This document shows positions 25,520 to 34,566 of a DNA stretch of 64,000 bases, piece after piece (positions within the stretch are counted from its first letter, which is position 1; each line of letters starts with the position of its first letter). The translations under genes were made by a program, and so were the position numbers. The notes under the pieces are model-generated. The model was not told the DNA's origin. It worked only from the letters and a program-made list of their open reading frames with translations, and did not search any database. The stretch is from an uncultured Rhodospirillaceae bacterium (lineage in GTDB: Bacteria > Pseudomonadota > Alphaproteobacteria > Azospirillales > Azospirillaceae), in NCBI GenBank assembly GCA_937927415.1, contig CALBDS010000003.1:62001-126000 (forward strand), given 5' to 3'.

Positions 25520-27304
25520 ATGACCGATTTTGCCGCCCCCCTGCGCGACATGGATTTCGCGCTGCGTGAACTCGCCCACCTCGACGAGGTTCTGGCCCTG
25601 CCCGGCTTTGAAGAGGCCGGGGCCGACGTGGTCGCCAGCGTTCTGGAAGAAGCGGCCAAGATCGCCGCCAACGTCATCGGCCCCCTGAACACGGTCGGCG
25701 ACCGCCAGGGATCCCGGCTGGTGGACGGCGTGGTCCAGACGCCGGAAGGCTGGCATGAGGCCTGGCAGACCCTGGTGGACGGCACCTGGAACGCCCTGCC
25801 CTTCGATCCCGAATGGGGCGGGATGGGGCTGCCGCACGTGGTCAACACCGCGGTTCAGGAAATGTGGCAGGCGGCCAACATGGCCTTCGCCCTGTGCCCC
25901 ATGCTGACCCAGGGGGCGGTGGACGCCATCGTCGAGAACGGCTCCGACGCGCTGAAGGCGCTGTTCCTGCCGAAGCTGGTGTCGGGCGAATGGACCGGCA
26001 CCATGAACCTGACCGAACCGCAGGCCGGTTCCGATCTGGCCGCCATCCGCTCGCGCGCCGAACGGGACGGTGACCGCTACCGCATCTTCGGCCAGAAGAT
26101 CTTCATCACCTACGGCGACCACACGCTGACCGAGAACATCGTTCATCTGGTGCTGGCCCGCCTGCCCGACGCCCCGGCGGGGCTGAAGGGCATCTCGCTG
26201 TTCGCCGTGCCCAAGGTCAAGGTGGACGCCGACGGCAATCCGACCGGCCCCAACGATGTGCGGTGCGTGTCGCTGGAACACAAGCTGGGCATCCACGGCA
26301 GCCCGACCGCCGTCATGTCCTTCGGCGACAACGGCGGTGCCGAAGGCTATCTGATCGGCGAGGAGAACCGCGGCGTCGAATACATGTTCGTCATGATGAA
26401 CCATGCCCGCCTGTCGGTGGGCATCCAGGGTCTGGCGATCGCCGAGCGGTCCTATCAGCAGGCCGTCTCCTACGCCCGCGAGCGGGTGCAGGGGCGCCCC
26501 GCCGGCTGGACCGGCGGCAAGACCGGGATCATCAACCATCCCGACGTGCGCCGGATGCTGATGACCATGAAGTGCCAGATCGAGGCGATGCGCGCCCTGG
26601 CCTATGAAGGGGCGGCGCACATCGACATCGCCCATCACACCACCGACCCGGACCGCCGGGCGGCCGCACACCGGCGTTACGAGCTGCTGACCCCGATCAT
26701 CAAGGGCTGGTCCACCGAAGTCGGGCAGGAAATCACCTCGCTCGGCGTGCAGGTGCACGGCGGCATGGGCTATGTGGAGGAAACCGGTGCTGCGCAGCAT
26801 CTGCGCGACGCCCGCATCACCACCATCTACGAAGGCACCACCGCCATCCAGGCCAACGATCTGGTGTTCCGCAAGGTGCTGCGCGACAAGGGGGCCGGCA
26901 TCGGCGCGCTGATCGCCGACATCCGGGCGCTGGACGCCGATCTCGCCGCCCGGCCGGGCGAGGATTTCGCCGCCATCCGCCGGGCGCTGACCGAGGGGAC
27001 CGACACCCTGGCCGGCACGGTGGCCTGCTTCCTGGGCAACGACAACCCGGCCCTGCCGGCGGCGGGGGCGGTGCCGTTCCTGCGGCTGGCCGGTGCCGTG
27101 GTGGGCGGCTATCAGATGGCCCGCGCCGCCGTGGCCGCCGCGCGCAGGCTGGGCGAGGATGGGGCCGACACCGGCTTCCTGAACGCCAAGATCGCCACGG
27201 CGCGCTTCTACGCCGAAACCATCCTGCCCACCGCCCAGAGCTACGCCCACGCGGCCACCGCCGGGGCGGCGGTCACCATGGCCCTGGATGAAACGCAGTT
27301 TTAA
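25520..27304 (+). CDS. Acyl-CoA dehydrogenase, long (about 600-residue) type, DmdC/FadE-like
   Basis: The product has 594 residues. FAD and substrate segments are clear: MNLTEPQAGSDLAAIRSRA, QKIFITYGDHTLTENIVHLVLAR, LEHKLGIHGSPTAVMSFGDN, and QVHGGMGYVEETGAAQHLRDARITTIYEGTTAIQ split around the active-site region. The Glu in IYEGTT is the candidate catalytic base. The extra C-terminal domain of about 150 residues marks the long subfamily that includes 3-methylmercaptopropionyl-CoA dehydrogenase. It oxidises an acyl-CoA to the enoyl-CoA. Pairing with the upstream ligase supports a short beta-oxidation-like route; the real substrate is not known. Confidence 0.92.
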   Translation: MTDFAAPLRDMDFALRELAHLDEVLALPGFEEAGADVVASVLEEAAKIAANVIGPLNTVGDRQGSRLVDGVVQTPEGWHEAWQTLVDGTWNALPFDPEWGGMGLPHVVNTAVQEMWQAANMAFALCPMLTQGAVDAIVENGSDALKALFLPKLVSGEWTGTMNLTEPQAGSDLAAIRSRAERDGDRYRIFGQKIFITYGDHTLTENIVHLVLARLPDAPAGLKGISLFAVPKVKVDADGNPTGPNDVRCVSLEHKLGIHGSPTAVMSFGDNGGAEGYLIGEENRGVEYMFVMMNHARLSVGIQGLAIAERSYQQAVSYARERVQGRPAGWTGGKTGIINHPDVRRMLMTMKCQIEAMRALAYEGAAHIDIAHHTTDPDRRAAAHRRYELLTPIIKGWSTEVGQEITSLGVQVHGGMGYVEETGAAQHLRDARITTIYEGTTAIQANDLVFRKVLRDKGAGIGALIADIRALDADLAARPGEDFAAIRRALTEGTDTLAGTVACFLGNDNPALPAAGAVPFLRLAGAVVGGYQMARAAVAAARRLGEDGADTGFLNAKIATARFYAETILPTAQSYAHAATAGAAVTMALDETQF

Positions 27305-27361
27305 AAAACAGATCCGGCGGTATTTAAAAACTCTATCGCTGGAATAAAGCGACAAAAAAAA

Positions 27362-27397
27362 GGGGTGAAAGCCGACATCAGAACCGGCTTTCACCCC
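27362..27397. terminator. Perfect 13-bp stem-loop between the acyl-CoA dehydrogenase and acetate symporter genes
   Basis: GGGGTGAAAGCCG (27362-27374) pairs perfectly with CGGCTTTCACCCC (27385-27397) around a 10-base loop. A run of eight A precedes it, which is a U-run only if read on the minus strand; no T-run follows on the plus strand. It may end the plus-strand acd transcript poorly, end minus-strand transcription, or be a leader structure of the symporter operon. Confidence 0.5.
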
Positions 27398-27452
27398 GAC
27401 AACACGCAAAAGTTCTGACCCTTTCAAAAATAAAACCGGAGGAGAACGCTTC

Positions 27453-27764
27453 ATGACAGAAGCCGTTTACGATCGGATTTTGTCCAATCCGAAATTCACG
27501 CAACTGACCGCCCGGCGGAATCGGTTCAGCCTGCTGCTGGCGGTTGCCATGCTGGGGATCTATTATGCCTTCGTCCTGACGGTGGCTTTCAACCCCGGCC
27601 TGCTGGTCCTGCCGTGGTCGCCGGGCATGACCCTGACCATCGGTCTAGTGGCGGGGTTCGTCATCACCCTGTGCTGCATCGTCAGCACCGGCATCTATGT
27701 GGCCCGCGCCAACAGCGAATTCGACCGTCTGACCCGTGAACTGATCGAGGAGGCCGGGCAATGA
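27453..27764 (+). CDS. DUF485 membrane protein (YjcH-type partner of acetate symporter)
   Basis: The product has 103 residues with two transmembrane helices (about 27-47 and 60-82) and the DUF485 pattern: an N-terminal LTARRNRFS segment, the first helix containing YYAFVLTVAF, and a second helix with GFVITLCCIVSTGIYVARAN. It has GGAGGAG before its ATG. Family genes precede actP in many proteobacteria. Its stop overlaps the actP start by four bases (ATGA), indicating coupling. The precise role in acetate transport is not established. Confidence 0.92.
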   Translation: MTEAVYDRILSNPKFTQLTARRNRFSLLLAVAMLGIYYAFVLTVAFNPGLLVLPWSPGMTLTIGLVAGFVITLCCIVSTGIYVARANSEFDRLTRELIEEAGQ

Positions 27765-29416
27765 GCCGTCTTCTGCCCCTGGCCCTTGCCGGGATCGTCA
27801 CCGCCTCCCCCGCCTTCGCCGCGGCCATCGACGGGGCGGTGCAGCGCCAGCCGGTGAACGTGATGGCCATCGCCATGTTCCTGGTGTTCGTGGCCGGCAC
27901 GCTGGGCATCACCTATTGGGCGTCGAAGCGCACCCGCTCGGCGTCGGACTTCTACACCGCCGGCGGCGGCATCTCCGGCTTCCAGAACGGTCTGGCGATT
28001 GCCGGTGACTACATGTCGGCGGCGGCGTTCCTCGGCCTGTCGGGCATGGTGTTCGCCAAGGGCTTCGACGGGGTGATCTACACCATCGGCTTCCTGATGG
28101 GCTGGCCGATGATGCTGTTCCTGGTGGCCGAGCGCCTGCGCAACCTGGGCCGCTTCACCTTCGCCGACGTGGCTTCCTACCGCCTGTCGCAGACGCCGAT
28201 CCGCACGCTGTCGGCCATCGGCTCGCTGGCGGTGGTGTGCTTCTACCTGATCGCGCAGATGGTCGGTGCCGGCAAGCTGATCCAGCTTCTGTTCGGTCTG
28301 GAATACGCCTATGCCGTGGTGCTGGTCGGCGTGCTGATGATCATGTACGTCACCTTCGGCGGCATGCTGGCCACCACCTGGGTGCAGATCATCAAGGCGG
28401 TGATGCTGCTGGGCGGCTGCACCGTGCTGGTGTTCATGGCGCTGGCGCAGTTCGGCTTCAGCGTGGATCTGCTGGTGTCGAAGGCGGTCGCCGTGCACAA
28501 GGCCGGTCCGTCCCTGCTGGCGCCGTCGGCGGGCATGACCGATCCGATCGCGGCCCTGTCGCTCAGCCTGGCGCTGATGTGCGGTCCGGGCGGCCTGCCC
28601 CACATCCTGATGCGCTTCTTCACCGTTCCCGACGCCAAGGAAGCGCGCAAGTCGGTGTTCTACGCCACCGGCTTCATCGGCTACTTCTTCATCCTGACGG
28701 TGCTGATCGGCTTCCTGGCCATCGTCATCGTCGGCACCAACCCCGAATACCTGAACGCGGCGGGCGCCATCCTGGGCGGCGGCAACATGGCGGCCATCCA
28801 CCTGTCCAAGGCGGTGGGCGGCAACGTGTTCCTGGGCTTCATCTCGGCGGTGGCCTTTGCGACCATCCTGGCGGTGGTGGCCGGGCTGACGCTGGCCGGT
28901 GCGTCGGCGGTCAGCCACGACCTCTACGCCAGCGTCATCAAGAAGGGCAAGGCCAACGAGCGCAGCGAAATCCGCGTGTCGCAGATCGCCACCCTGGCGC
29001 TGGGCGTCATCGCCATCACGCTCGGTCTGGCGTTCGAAAACCAGAACATCGCGTTCATGGTGGCGCTGGCCTTCGGTCTGGCGGCGTCGGTGAACTTCCC
29101 CGTGCTGCTGCTGTCGATCTTCTGGAAGGGCATGACCACCCGCGGCGCGCTGGTGGGCGGCTTTGCCGGTCTGGTGAGCTGCATCGCCATGGTGGTGGTC
29201 GGCCCCACCGTGTGGGTCAGCATCTTCGGCTTCGCCAAGCCGATCTTCCCGTACGAGCATCCGGCGCTGTTCTCCATGGCGCTGGCCTTCGGCGGCATCT
29301 GGCTGTTCTCGATCACCGACAAGAGCCAGCGCGCCAAGGACGAGGCCAAGGCGTACGATTACCAGTACATCCGGTCGGAAACCGGCCTGGGTGCGGCGGC
29401 GGCGTCCTCGCACTGA
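27761..29416 (+). CDS. actP: Cation/acetate symporter, sodium:solute symporter family
   Basis: The product has 551 residues: an N-terminal signal-like helix and about 13 further helices of the SSS family. YWASKRTRSASDFYTAGGGISGFQNG marks the first core helix region, with GDYMSAAAFLGLSGMVF, VASYRLSQTPIRTLSAIGS and GPGGLPHILMRFFTVPDAKEARKSV following, all typical of ActP. It imports acetate and related short monocarboxylates with a cation. It forms a two-gene operon with the DUF485 protein. A strong intrinsic terminator closes the operon 24 bases after the stop. Confidence 0.94.
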   Translation: MSRLLPLALAGIVTASPAFAAAIDGAVQRQPVNVMAIAMFLVFVAGTLGITYWASKRTRSASDFYTAGGGISGFQNGLAIAGDYMSAAAFLGLSGMVFAKGFDGVIYTIGFLMGWPMMLFLVAERLRNLGRFTFADVASYRLSQTPIRTLSAIGSLAVVCFYLIAQMVGAGKLIQLLFGLEYAYAVVLVGVLMIMYVTFGGMLATTWVQIIKAVMLLGGCTVLVFMALAQFGFSVDLLVSKAVAVHKAGPSLLAPSAGMTDPIAALSLSLALMCGPGGLPHILMRFFTVPDAKEARKSVFYATGFIGYFFILTVLIGFLAIVIVGTNPEYLNAAGAILGGGNMAAIHLSKAVGGNVFLGFISAVAFATILAVVAGLTLAGASAVSHDLYASVIKKGKANERSEIRVSQIATLALGVIAITLGLAFENQNIAFMVALAFGLAASVNFPVLLLSIFWKGMTTRGALVGGFAGLVSCIAMVVVGPTVWVSIFGFAKPIFPYEHPALFSMALAFGGIWLFSITDKSQRAKDEAKAYDYQYIRSETGLGAAAASSH

Positions 29417-29440
29417 GCCTGATCCGGTTCGACACGAAAG

Positions 29441-29469
29441 GGCCGCGGTGGCAACACCGCGGCCTTTTT
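29441..29469 (+). terminator. Rho-independent terminator of the actP operon
   Basis: GGCCGCGGTG (29441-29450) pairs perfectly with CACCGCGGCC (29455-29464) around a GCAA tetraloop, followed at once by five T. It lies 24 bases after the actP stop codon. Confidence 0.93.
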
Positions 29470-29568
29470 CATGCCGGTTGCGCATGGATTGATGCCGACA
29501 CGGCATTCGCTTGGCGGCGGCGGCGGGCTTACCTTTCCGCCATCACAAGCCAGCGGGGAAAGCCCACC

Positions 29569-30738
29569 ATGCGCATCGTCGGGATCCGTGAGAAGGTCGC
29601 GTCCATCGCGTCCGACATTTCCAACGCCACCATCGACTTCAGCCGCATGACCTGTTCGGTGGTGGCGGTGGTGACCGACGTGGTGCGCGACGGCAAGCCG
29701 GTGGTGGGCTACGGCTTTCATTCCAACGGCCGCTATGACGCCTCGGGCCTGTTGCGCCGGCGGTTCATTCCCCGGCTGCTGGAAGCCGATCCCGACAGCC
29801 TGATCGACCCGGCAAGCGGCCTGATCGACCCGTTCCGCGCCTGGGCGTGCATGATGACCAACGAGAAGCCGGGCGGCCACGGCGAACGCTCGGTGGCGGT
29901 GGGCACGCTGGACATGGCCATCTGGGACGCGGTGGCCAAGGCCGCCGGCGTGCCGCTGTACCGCCTGCTGGCCGACCGCTACCGCGGGGGGCGGGCCGAC
30001 AGCCGGGTGTGGGTCTATGCCGCCGGCGGCTATTATTATCCCGGCAAGGGGCTGGCGGCGCTGCAGGACGAAATGCGCTCCTACCGCGACATGGGCTACC
30101 GGACCGTCAAGATGAAGATCGGCGGCGCCCCGCTGGACGAGGATCTCCGCCGCATCGATGCGGTGCTGGAGGTGGTGGGCGACGGGCAATACCTGTGCGT
30201 GGATGCCAACGGCCGCTTCGACCTCGCCACCGCCATCGCCTACGCCACGGCGCTGAAGCCCTACAACCTGTTCTGGTACGAAGAGGCCGGCGACCCGCTG
30301 GACTATGCGTTGCAGGCCGAGCTGGGCCGGCACTATGACGGCGCCATGGCGACGGGGGAGAACCTGTTCTCCCACCAGGACGCCCGCAACCTGCTGCGCC
30401 ACGGCGGCATGAACCCGGATCGCGATTGGCTGCAATTCGACTGCGCCCTCAGCTATGGGCTGGTGGAATACACCCGCACGCTGGACGCCATGGCGCATCT
30501 GGGCTGGTCCAGCCGCCGGGTGGTGCCCCACGGCGGGCATCAGATGTCGCTGAACATCGCCGCCGGGCTGCATCTGGGCGGCAACGAATCCTATCCCGGC
30601 GTGTTCCAGCCCTTCGGCGGCTTCGCCGACGGGGTGGCGGTGGAGGATGGGTATGTCGGCCTGCCCGACGCCCCCGGCGTAGGCTTCGAGGCCAAATCGG
30701 CGCTGATCGCCACGCTTCATGAGCTTCTGGACGTGTAA
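29569..30738 (+). CDS. tarD: D(-)-tartrate dehydratase, enolase superfamily (MR/MLE)
   Basis: The product has 389 residues, the length of the characterised Bradyrhizobium enzyme as I recall it. Segments such as GYGFHSNGRYDASGLLR, MMTNEKPGGHGERSVAVGT, YAAGGYYYPGKGL and MATGENLFSHQDARNLLRHGG match that family closely. The catalytic pair is the Lys in VKMKIGG (K183) and the His in VPHGGHQMSLNIAAGL (H321). Acidic metal ligands are expected in CVDANGRFD, WYEEAGDP and TGENLF. The enzyme dehydrates D-tartrate to oxaloacetate with Mg2+. A LysR regulator gene follows 36 bases downstream. No tartrate transporter gene is adjacent. Confidence 0.92.
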   Translation: MRIVGIREKVASIASDISNATIDFSRMTCSVVAVVTDVVRDGKPVVGYGFHSNGRYDASGLLRRRFIPRLLEADPDSLIDPASGLIDPFRAWACMMTNEKPGGHGERSVAVGTLDMAIWDAVAKAAGVPLYRLLADRYRGGRADSRVWVYAAGGYYYPGKGLAALQDEMRSYRDMGYRTVKMKIGGAPLDEDLRRIDAVLEVVGDGQYLCVDANGRFDLATAIAYATALKPYNLFWYEEAGDPLDYALQAELGRHYDGAMATGENLFSHQDARNLLRHGGMNPDRDWLQFDCALSYGLVEYTRTLDAMAHLGWSSRRVVPHGGHQMSLNIAAGLHLGGNESYPGVFQPFGGFADGVAVEDGYVGLPDAPGVGFEAKSALIATLHELLDV

Positions 30739-30774
30739 ACTGGACAGCGTCCCCGGCGGCTGCCAGAAGGGGCC

Positions 30775-31695
30775 ATGGATACCATCTGGCTTGAAGATTT
30801 CCTGGCCGTCGCCGAGTGGGGCAATTTTTCCCGCGCCGCCGAACACCGCAACGTCACCCAGCCGGCGCTCAGCCGGCGGGTGAAGGCGCTGGAGGACTGG
30901 GTGGGCGCACTGCTGTTCGACCGCACCACCCACCGCATCAGCCTGACCGAGGCCGGCGAGCGATTCCGCCCGGTGGCGGAGGAGACGCTGCGCCGCCTGC
31001 ATCAGGGGCGGGAGGAGGTGCGCACCCTGGTGTCCGCCACCGCGGCGACCGTGACCTTCGCCTCCACCCACGCGCTGGCGCTGACCTATTTCCCCGCGTG
31101 GCTGCGGACGGTGGAAGACGCCGCCCCCGAACCGCCGAGCGGCATCCGGCTGGTGGCAGACACCATGCAGGCGTGCGAGCGCATCATGCTTCAGGGGCAG
31201 GCGCAGTTCTTGCTATGCCACCACCATCCGGCGGCACCGGGCCGGCTCGACGGCGGCGATTTCCGCTCGGTGACCTTGGGCGAAGACATGCTCGTCCCCG
31301 TCTGCGCCCCCGATCCGGCCGGGCGGCCCTGCCACCCCCTGCCCGGCGCCCACGGACGGCCGGTGGCGCACCTGTCCTACAGCGACGAATCCGGCATGGG
31401 CCGCATCGCCGAAGCTGCCCGTGCCGCCATGGCCCCGCGCCCCTGGCTGGAAACCATTTTCACCTCCCACGTCGCCGTGCTGCTGAAAACCATGGCGCTG
31501 GACGGGCGCGGGCTGGCGTGGCTGCCGCTCAGTCTGGTGGAACCGGACCTGCGCCCCGGCGGCGGGCTGGTGCGGGCGGGGGATGAGCACTGGGACATTC
31601 CCATCACCATCCGCCTGTTCCGCCCGCGCGCCCGCCTGTCCCCCGTGGCCGAACGGTTTTGGGGGCGGATCATGCCGGCACGCCGGGAGGGATGA
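30775..31695 (+). CDS. LysR-family transcriptional regulator
   Basis: The product has 306 residues. The winged helix-turn-helix is at residues of about 3-62 (LEDFLAVAEWGNFSRAAEHRN, VTQPALSRRVKALEDWVG, LLFDRTTHRISLTEAGERF). A LysR substrate-binding domain follows from about residue 90. Unlike most LysR regulators it lies downstream of and parallel to a likely target, the D-tartrate dehydratase gene 36 bases before it. Control of that gene is inference. The IS110 element begins about 50 bases after its stop. Confidence 0.92.
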   Translation: MDTIWLEDFLAVAEWGNFSRAAEHRNVTQPALSRRVKALEDWVGALLFDRTTHRISLTEAGERFRPVAEETLRRLHQGREEVRTLVSATAATVTFASTHALALTYFPAWLRTVEDAAPEPPSGIRLVADTMQACERIMLQGQAQFLLCHHHPAAPGRLDGGDFRSVTLGEDMLVPVCAPDPAGRPCHPLPGAHGRPVAHLSYSDESGMGRIAEAARAAMAPRPWLETIFTSHVAVLLKTMALDGRGLAWLPLSLVEPDLRPGGGLVRAGDEHWDIPITIRLFRPRARLSPVAERFWGRIMPARREG

Positions 31696-31754
31696 AGGGA
31701 GACGCTCACTATCGCGACACCGTCAAGAGCGCCTAACAAAACTGAGGTGATGTG

Positions 31755-31766
31755 GTGGACGGCCCT
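31755..31766 (+). repeat. Left subterminal inverted repeat of the IS110/IS1111 element
   Basis: GTGGACGGCCCT here is matched by its exact reverse complement at 33097-33108. Two of the next three inner bases also match (TTC and CTC), making 14 of 15. Confidence 0.75.
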
Positions 31767-31826
31767 TTCACCAGATGCCGGTGAACAGCGTTGACCGTCG
31801 AAGAAACCACCTCATAGGAGTCGACC

Positions 31827-32843
31827 ATGGGCGTGACGACAATCGGTCTGGATCTGGCGAAGAATGTTTTCCAGGTTCATGGCATCGACGGCGACGGAAA
31901 GGTTTTGGTCCGGCGGCAGTTACGTCGGGGCGAGGTGCTGAAGTTCTTTCAAGGCCTGCCGACGTGCCTGGTGGGGATGGAGGCGTGTGGCACGGCGCAT
32001 CACTGGGCGCGGGAAATCGCGGCACTGGGTCATACGGTGAAGTTGATGCCACCCGCCTACGTCAAACCGTACGTGAAGCGGGGAAAGACCGACGCGGCGG
32101 ATGCCGAGGCGATCTGCGAGGCGGTGACACGGCCGACGATGCGCTTCGTGGCGGTCAAGACCATCGATCAGCAGGCCGCCTTGATGCTCCACAAGACGCG
32201 GGACCTCCTGGTCCGGCAGCGGACGATGCTGATCAACGCCTTGCGCGGTCATCTCGTGGAATTCGGGATCATCGCGGCCAAAGGACCAAGCGGGACCAAG
32301 GTCGCCATCGAAGCTTTGCACGAGGCGCAGGATCGTCTGCCGGAACTGGCGCGACGGGCGCTGCACGGCCTCGTCGATCAGCTCCGCCTGCTCGGCGAGG
32401 AAATCGACCGGTTGGAGGCGCGCATTCTGGAGTGGCATCGCGCCAGCGACGTCAGCCGCCGTTTGGCGACGATACCCGGCATCGGGCCGATCACCGCCAG
32501 CGCGATCGCCGCGGCGGTGCCGGACGGCTCACTGTTCCGGTCCGGCCGGCAGTTCGCCGCATGGCTCGGCCTGACGCCGAAGGCGCACAGCAGCGGCGGC
32601 AAAGAGCGCCAGGTCGGCATCAGCAAGCAGGGCGACGGCTACCTCCGCCGCCTGCTGGTCGTTGGCGCCACGGCGGTCATGCGGTTGGCGCGCCAAGACA
32701 ACGCGGCTCGATGCTGGGCGGCGAAGCTGCTGGAGCGCAAGCCCGCCAAACTCGCCGCCGTCGCCCTGGCCAACAAAACCGCGCGCATCGCCTGGGCGGT
32801 GCTGACGCGCGGCGGGACCTGCACGGCGCCCACCGCCGCATAG
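31827..32843 (+). CDS. IS110 family transposase
   Basis: The product has 338 residues. The N-terminal DEDD nuclease domain shows the first Asp in IGLDLAKNVFQVHG, an acidic residue in GMEACGTAHHW and the KRGKTDAADAEAICEA segment with its Asp pair. The C-terminal transposase-20 region has ATIPGIGPITASAIAAAVPDG and FAAWLGLTPKAHSSGGKERQ with the conserved Ser. The frame is intact, so the element may be active. IS1111-group enzymes move by site-specific recombination-like chemistry without duplicating the target. Confidence 0.95.
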   Translation: MGVTTIGLDLAKNVFQVHGIDGDGKVLVRRQLRRGEVLKFFQGLPTCLVGMEACGTAHHWAREIAALGHTVKLMPPAYVKPYVKRGKTDAADAEAICEAVTRPTMRFVAVKTIDQQAALMLHKTRDLLVRQRTMLINALRGHLVEFGIIAAKGPSGTKVAIEALHEAQDRLPELARRALHGLVDQLRLLGEEIDRLEARILEWHRASDVSRRLATIPGIGPITASAIAAAVPDGSLFRSGRQFAAWLGLTPKAHSSGGKERQVGISKQGDGYLRRLLVVGATAVMRLARQDNAARCWAAKLLERKPAKLAAVALANKTARIAWAVLTRGGTCTAPTAA

Positions 32844-33096
32844 ACGACGTTCGGCTCGGCAGCAAACCAAGGCGCTGCCGAGGCGGATGGCGTAAGGGTG
32901 GTGAGACGTGATGACGAACCGGTCAGACCGGGGATCGACCAAACCCACGGGGACCAAGCGCCCGGGAGCGCGCTGAGGTGATTTGGGCGTTGATCCGCGG
33001 ACGTCATCAAGGCCAGCGGCCAGAGGTCGCGACAACAGGCCGGACACATGGATGCACCCGACCAACCGTCAACACGAATTCTCCTCTTGCGCCGAG

Positions 33097-33108
33097 AGGG
33101 CCGTCCAC
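33097..33108 (-). repeat. Right subterminal inverted repeat of the IS110/IS1111 element
   Basis: AGGGCCGTCCAC is the exact reverse complement of 31755-31766. The kinase reading frame resumes within six bases outside it. Confidence 0.75.
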
Positions 33109-33111
33109 ACA

Positions 33112-33800
33112 AGGTGCGTCAGGCCGCGCACGCCTTCAACGAAATGCAGGCGCGCATCAAGCGGCTGTTGTCCGACCGTACGCAGATGTTCGCGGCGCTT
33201 TCCCATGACCTGCGGACGCCGCTGACCATCCTGCGCCTGCGCGCCGAGTTCATTGAAGACGAGGAGCAGCACGCCAAGATGCTGGCCGACATCGCCGATA
33301 TGGAAGCGATGATCAACGCGACGCTCGCCTTTCTGCGCGACGAGGGCGCGCAGGAAGCGAGCAAGGCGATCGATCTGGCGGCCACACTGACCACGATGTG
33401 CGACACCTTGGCCGATGCCGGGCACGACGTCGCGTTTTCGGGTGCGCCGCGGGCGCTCCTGCACGGCCAGCCCATGGCGCTGCGGCGCGCGTTCCGCAAT
33501 CTCGTGGACAACGCCGTCAAGTACGGCAACCGTGCGCGGGTTGTCCTCCGCATCGACACGGAGCGCATCGTGGTGGAGATCCTCGATGACGGTCCCGGCA
33601 TTCCTGCCGAGGAGCGGGAGAAGGTGTTCCAGCCCTTTTACCGCATGGAACGTTCCCGGAGCCGTGAGACCGGGGGCTTCGGACTCGGGCTGACCATGGC
33701 CCGTTCCACCATCCGTACCCATGGCGGGGATGTCACGCTCGCCGACCGGCCGGAGGGGGGCTTGCGCCTGACCGTGTCGCTCCCACGCGGGCCAGTGTGA
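33112..33800 (+). pseudogene. 5'-truncated sensor histidine kinase adjoining the IS element
   Basis: From the IS edge the frame reads the end of a HAMP domain (VRQAAHAFNEMQARI), HisKA with the phospho-acceptor His in ALSHDLRTPLTI, and a complete HATPase (NLVDNAVKYG, DDGPGIPAEE, GFGLGLTMA). The periplasmic sensor and transmembrane part are gone. The frame stays open into the IS, where an ATG at 33048 could start a 250-residue soluble kinase. No response regulator gene is adjacent. It may once have controlled the metal-efflux genes just downstream. Called a pseudogene because the input half is absent; kinase activity may persist. Confidence 0.8.
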
Positions 33801-34016
33801 CGGACGGGCCTCATGCCGTACCGGAAGAGCCGTGCCGGCCCACCTCACGATGCCGGCGGCATTTCATCCCATCGTCCGCCTGCACTGCGACATTATGGCT
33901 GGTCAAGAGCATCGTTCTATTGAAGCCTTTCGCCTGACGGCTTAGGTTCCCGTGAGAGGCCGGCGAAAGGCACAGCTGATGGACTGGCCTCTCCCAGGAC
34001 AAGTGGACGGTTTGCC

Positions 34017-34409
34017 ATGTGGTGCGGCGGGCGGCTGACGGTGAAGAGGGTAGTGGTGAGCCTGCTGATGCTGGCCACGCTGCTCGTCTATGCCGCGCCG
34101 GGCCACGCCATGCTGCTTGCGCACCAGCATTCTCCCGCACCTCACGAACATGCCCGGATCGACACGCACGACGATGGTATCGCCAGCGTGGCCGACCATG
34201 AACATGAGCAAGCTTCGTGCAAGGACCTGGGCCAGCGGCTCGGCGGCGATGCCTGCTGCAACGTGGCCCAGTGCATCACGATGCATGGCAGCTTGCCCGC
34301 GGTGTCGTTCGACCCCTTCGTCCCGCATACGGACACGGCGAACCATTTCGCCGCTTTTGCGACGCCCAAGGGCATCGGCGTCGCCCCTGCGTTGCGCCCT
34401 CCCCTCTGA
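34017..34409 (+). CDS. Small His/Cys-rich exported protein of the metal-resistance locus
   Basis: The product has 130 residues with a signal peptide (hydrophobic stretch VVVSLLMLATLLVYAAPGHA). The mature part is His-rich (HQHSPAPHEHARIDTHDD, DHEHEQ) and has a Cys cluster, CKDLGQRLGGDACCNVAQC. This resembles small DUF2946/CopL-like proteins found beside copper or other metal efflux genes, but I cannot assign a family firmly. It probably binds metal in the periplasm. A GTG at 34041 is an alternative start that gives a shorter signal peptide. Confidence 0.65.
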   Translation: MWCGGRLTVKRVVVSLLMLATLLVYAAPGHAMLLAHQHSPAPHEHARIDTHDDGIASVADHEHEQASCKDLGQRLGGDACCNVAQCITMHGSLPAVSFDPFVPHTDTANHFAAFATPKGIGVAPALRPPL

Positions 34410-34566
34410 TCCTCTGACGCCACGAGTCTGCCCGCGCCCAACCTCGAGCCTTGGCTTGGTGAAGGGTGTCGGCTCCAGCCCTCATGCGCCTGGCCTTTGC
34501 CCCCGGCACCTCCGCGTGGAGTCCGGCGGGGATCGGCTCGAACCAGATGATCAGACGGAGGACGCC

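Larger units (their letters stand above)
31748..33111 (+). mobile_element. IS110 family, IS1111 group insertion sequence
   Basis: The element is about 1.36 kb: one transposase gene flanked by subterminal 12-base inverted repeats at 31755-31766 and 33097-33108. Exact ends are estimated from the usual IS1111 layout, where the repeats lie a few bases inside each end. No target duplication is expected or seen. Right of it starts a sensor kinase sequence lacking its N-terminal half; left of it is the intact LysR gene. The kinase's missing half is not on the left side, so this is not a simple insertion. Confidence 0.75.

Noticed and set aside
25280..27454. Long minus-strand frame opposite the acyl-CoA dehydrogenase
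   Set aside because: Antisense shadow of a GC-rich coding gene; no start context or conserved motif.
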